From: an uncultured Sutterellaceae bacterium
GTDB taxonomy: Bacteria; Pseudomonadota; Gammaproteobacteria; Burkholderiales; Burkholderiaceae_F
Reading direction: 5' to 3'
Length of the DNA stretch: 5,579 bases
Assembly (NCBI GenBank): GCA_947253615.1
Contig: CAMYAA010000090.1
Location: 1-5,579, forward strand
The position numbers and the translations under genes were made by a program. The stretch's first letter is position 1, and each line of letters opens with the position of its first letter. Shown here piece after piece: positions 3,679-5,579 of the stretch. The notes beneath the pieces were generated by a model. That model searched no databases and was not told where the DNA came from. It saw nothing but the letters and a program-made list of their open reading frames with translations.

Positions 3679-5454
3679 ATGTCTGTTCAAATCGATTTAA
3701 GTCGTGATTCGCTCTTTGATGAGCTGGGTTTAATGCGCCTTCGCGAAAGCTACATGCGTGCGGACGAAAAGAGTCCGCAGGAACGTTTGAAGTTTGTGGC
3801 GGAGACCTTTGCCTCCAATCCCGAACATGCGCAACGTATTTACGACTATGCGAGTCGTCACTGGTTGTCGTTTTCGACGCCGATTTTAGCGTTTGGTCGC
3901 ACGAAGAAGGGGTTACCGATTTCGTGTTTCTTATCCTACATGGATGACTCGGCCGAAGGCTTAGTCAACACGCTCTCTGAAGTGAATTGGTTATCCATGC
4001 TTGGGGGTGGTGTTGGTATTCATGTGGACATTCGTTCGGCGGACGAAAAGTCCGTGGGCGTGATGCCGCACTTGAAGGTTTATGACGCGGCTTGTTTAGC
4101 GTACCGTCAAGGCTCGACGCGTCGTGGGTCGTATGCGGCGTTCTTGTCGATTGATCACCCGGACATTATTTCTTTCATTGAAATGCGTAAGCCTACGGGC
4201 GACCAGAACTTAAAGGCGTTGAATTTGCACCACGGGGTGAATTTAACCGACGAGTTCATGGAAAAGATTGAAGCGAGCATGCGTGATCCCAATGCGGATG
4301 ACTCCTGGGACTTAAAGCATCCGACCACGGGTGAAGTGGTGGAAACGGTCTCGGCGCGTGACTTGTGGCAGCGTATTTTAGAAATGCGCATGCACACGGG
4401 TGAACCGTATTTAGTCTTTACGGATACGGCCAATCGTGCGATGCCGGAATGGTTAAAGAAGAAGGGTTTAAAGATTCACGGTTCGAATCTTTGTACTGAA
4501 ATTTTCTTACCGACGAACAAGGACCGTACGGCGGTTTGCTGTTTGTCGAGCTTGAACTTAGAGTATTTCGATCAGTGGCGTCATTCGCCGCAGTTCATTG
4601 AAGATACGTTGGAATTCTTAGACAACGTGCTTCAGTATTTTATTGAGCATGCGCCCGATCCGATTGCTCGTGCGCGTTATTCCGCGATGCGTGAACGTTC
4701 GGTGGGTTTAGGCGCTTTAGGGTTCCATGCCTATTTACAGAAGAACAACATTGCGTTTGAGTCGGTCGTCGCCAAGGTAACGAACATGGCGATGTTCCGT
4801 CACATTCGTGAAGCTTGTGAAGCGGCGGACAAGGCGCTTTGCGAACGTCGTGGGGCTTGCCCGGATGCGGCGGATGCTGGTGTGCTTCGTCGTTTCTCGC
4901 ACTGGATGTCGGTTGCTCCGAACGCCTCTTCGAGTTTGATCATGGGCGGGACGAGTCCTTCGATTGAACCTTCGCGTGCCAATATTTATCGTCAAGACAC
5001 GATCTCGGGTGCTTACATCATGAAGAATCGTTTCTTGAAGGCGGAATTAGCCAAGCGTGATATGGATACGGAAGAAGTCTGGGCGGACATTATTGCCCAT
5101 GACGGTTCGGTTCAGCATCGTGACGACTTACCGCAAGAAGTCAAGGATGTTTTCAAGACGGCCATTGAAATCGATCAGCGCTGGATTATTGAATTAGCGG
5201 CCGATCGTCAGCAATTCATTGACCAAGGGCAGAGTGTGAACTTGTTCTTCCCGCCCGATGTGTCGATTCCTTACTTACATGCCTGTCACTTCATGGCCTG
5301 GAAGAAGGGTTTGAAGAGCTTGTACTACAACCGTTCGGACAAGCTTCGTAAAGCGGACCGTGTCGGTATGCAATTAGAACGTCGTCGTATTGAAGACGAA
5401 ATCAACATGCGTGCGATTGCCGACGATACGGTATGTTTGGCTTGTGAAGGCTAA
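3679..5454 (+). CDS. nrdA: Ribonucleoside-diphosphate reductase alpha subunit, class I, short form without ATP-cone
   Basis: This 591-residue catalytic subunit reduces ribonucleotides to deoxyribonucleotides with a radical supplied by NrdB. All key residues are present: C83 (PISCF) and C287 (TAVCCLS) as the active-site dithiol pair; N270-L271-C272-T273-E274 holding the thiyl-radical cysteine, asparagine and glutamate; Y549-Y550 (SLYYN) for radical transfer; and C586-x-x-C589 at the C-terminal tail, re-reduced by thioredoxin or glutaredoxin. GSTRRGSY at about 145-152 and PSIEPSRANIYR at 427-438 are typical. The protein starts almost directly in the N-terminal helical domain, with no ATP-cone, and is about 170 residues shorter than E. 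coli NrdA; it should therefore lack dATP shut-off through its own cone. The start is fixed by an in-frame stop at 3664-3666 and by GAGAG (3669-3673), five bases before ATG. A second frame 25 bases downstream is probably nrdB. Alanine is coded mainly by GCG. NrdR-like boxes lie upstream. Confidence 0.97.
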   Translation: MSVQIDLSRDSLFDELGLMRLRESYMRADEKSPQERLKFVAETFASNPEHAQRIYDYASRHWLSFSTPILAFGRTKKGLPISCFLSYMDDSAEGLVNTLSEVNWLSMLGGGVGIHVDIRSADEKSVGVMPHLKVYDAACLAYRQGSTRRGSYAAFLSIDHPDIISFIEMRKPTGDQNLKALNLHHGVNLTDEFMEKIEASMRDPNADDSWDLKHPTTGEVVETVSARDLWQRILEMRMHTGEPYLVFTDTANRAMPEWLKKKGLKIHGSNLCTEIFLPTNKDRTAVCCLSSLNLEYFDQWRHSPQFIEDTLEFLDNVLQYFIEHAPDPIARARYSAMRERSVGLGALGFHAYLQKNNIAFESVVAKVTNMAMFRHIREACEAADKALCERRGACPDAADAGVLRRFSHWMSVAPNASSSLIMGGTSPSIEPSRANIYRQDTISGAYIMKNRFLKAELAKRDMDTEEVWADIIAHDGSVQHRDDLPQEVKDVFKTAIEIDQRWIIELAADRQQFIDQGQSVNLFFPPDVSIPYLHACHFMAWKKGLKSLYYNRSDKLRKADRVGMQLERRRIEDEINMRAIADDTVCLACEG

Positions 5455-5479
5455 TTAAGAGTTAAGAGATCGAAACGAA

Positions 5480-5533
5480 ATGACTGAAGACGAATTAAAA
5501 GTGGAAGGGGCGATTAAGCGTCCCGAGCAGAAG
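5480..5533 (+). CDS. 5' end of the next gene, probably nrdB (truncated by contig end)
   Basis: An ATG opens 25 bases after the nrdA stop, and 18 genomic codons follow (MTEDELKVEGAIKRPEQK) before adapter sequence begins exactly at a codon boundary. The frame seems to close at a TGA (5552-5554), but that stop is made by the adapter. In class I operons nrdB, the radical-generating beta subunit, usually follows nrdA, so nrdB is the best guess. The 18 residues are too few to recognise; they show no start of an ATP-cone, and a glutaredoxin or another small gene is also possible. AAGAGA (5464-5469) is a rather distant ribosome binding site. Confidence 0.55.
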
Positions 5534-5579
5534 CTGTCTCTTATACACATCTGACGCTGCCGACGATATGCAGTGTGTA
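5534..5579 (+). other. Sequencing adapter contamination (Nextera adapter, i5 index, flow-cell primer)
   Basis: Positions 5534-5552 equal CTGTCTCTTATACACATCT, the Tn5 mosaic end used in Nextera libraries. Positions 5553-5566 equal GACGCTGCCGACGA, the rest of the read-1 transposase adapter in reverse complement. Positions 5567-5574 (TATGCAGT) are the reverse complement of ACTGCATA, which I recall as the i5 index N506/S506. Positions 5575-5579 (GTGTA) begin the reverse complement of the P5 primer. Order and spacing are exactly those of a Nextera read-through. These bases are not genomic. Confidence 0.98.

Noticed and set aside
4155..4995. Minus-strand frames within nrdA
   Set aside because: They arise from the codon bias of nrdA on the opposite strand and contain no domain.
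1..5533. tRNA, rRNA, CRISPR arrays, insertion sequences or phage genes
   Set aside because: No cloverleaf, rRNA-like block, regular direct-repeat array, transposase or integrase was seen on either strand.
5534..5552. Tn5 mosaic end as a sign of a transposon insertion in the second gene
   Set aside because: It is followed by the Nextera adapter, an index and primer sequence, so it comes from library preparation rather than a mobile element.

Overview
The window looks like the end of an assembly contig from a gram-negative, probably anaerobic or microaerophilic bacterium. The combination of a single-domain periplasmic fumarate-reductase-type flavoprotein with a Sec signal, a short class I ribonucleotide reductase and a flavoredoxin-like flavin reductase suggests a gut betaproteobacterium of the Sutterellaceae (Sutterella/Parasutterella type). 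That placement is an inference from gene content and codon style; no marker gene is present.

Layout: positions 1-100 hold a strong minus-strand terminator. Positions 101-1519 (minus) encode an exported FAD-dependent reductase of the flavocytochrome c/fumarate reductase family, without a heme domain. Positions 1520-2162 are non-coding and rich in dyads and short repeats. Positions 2163-2200 form a minus-strand terminator that closes a two-gene minus-strand operon: a thioredoxin-family protein (3144-2821) followed by a flavin reductase (2800-2225). Positions 3145-3678 are a divergent regulatory region. It carries a terminator-like hairpin just before the thioredoxin ribosome binding site, a 16-bp perfect palindrome, and a pair of NrdR-box-like sites 31 bp apart. 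Positions 3679-5454 (plus) encode an intact ribonucleoside-diphosphate reductase alpha subunit (nrdA) without an ATP-cone. A second frame opens at 5480, in the place where nrdB is expected, but only 18 codons are genomic.

The last 46 bases (5534-5579) are not biological. They match a Nextera transposase adapter, an i5 index and the start of the flow-cell primer. Genomic sequence ends at 5533.

The genes share a redox theme. NrdA makes deoxynucleotides and must be re-reduced at its C-terminal CxxC by a thioredoxin or glutaredoxin. A thioredoxin-like protein with an unusual CVDC active site lies divergently next to it, co-transcribed with a flavin reductase. A shared regulatory region suggests, but does not prove, a functional link. 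I did not find a wholly new system. The most useful observations are the adapter contamination, the NrdR-like box pair, the thioredoxin leader hairpin and the strong codon-usage contrast between the flavoprotein gene and nrdA.
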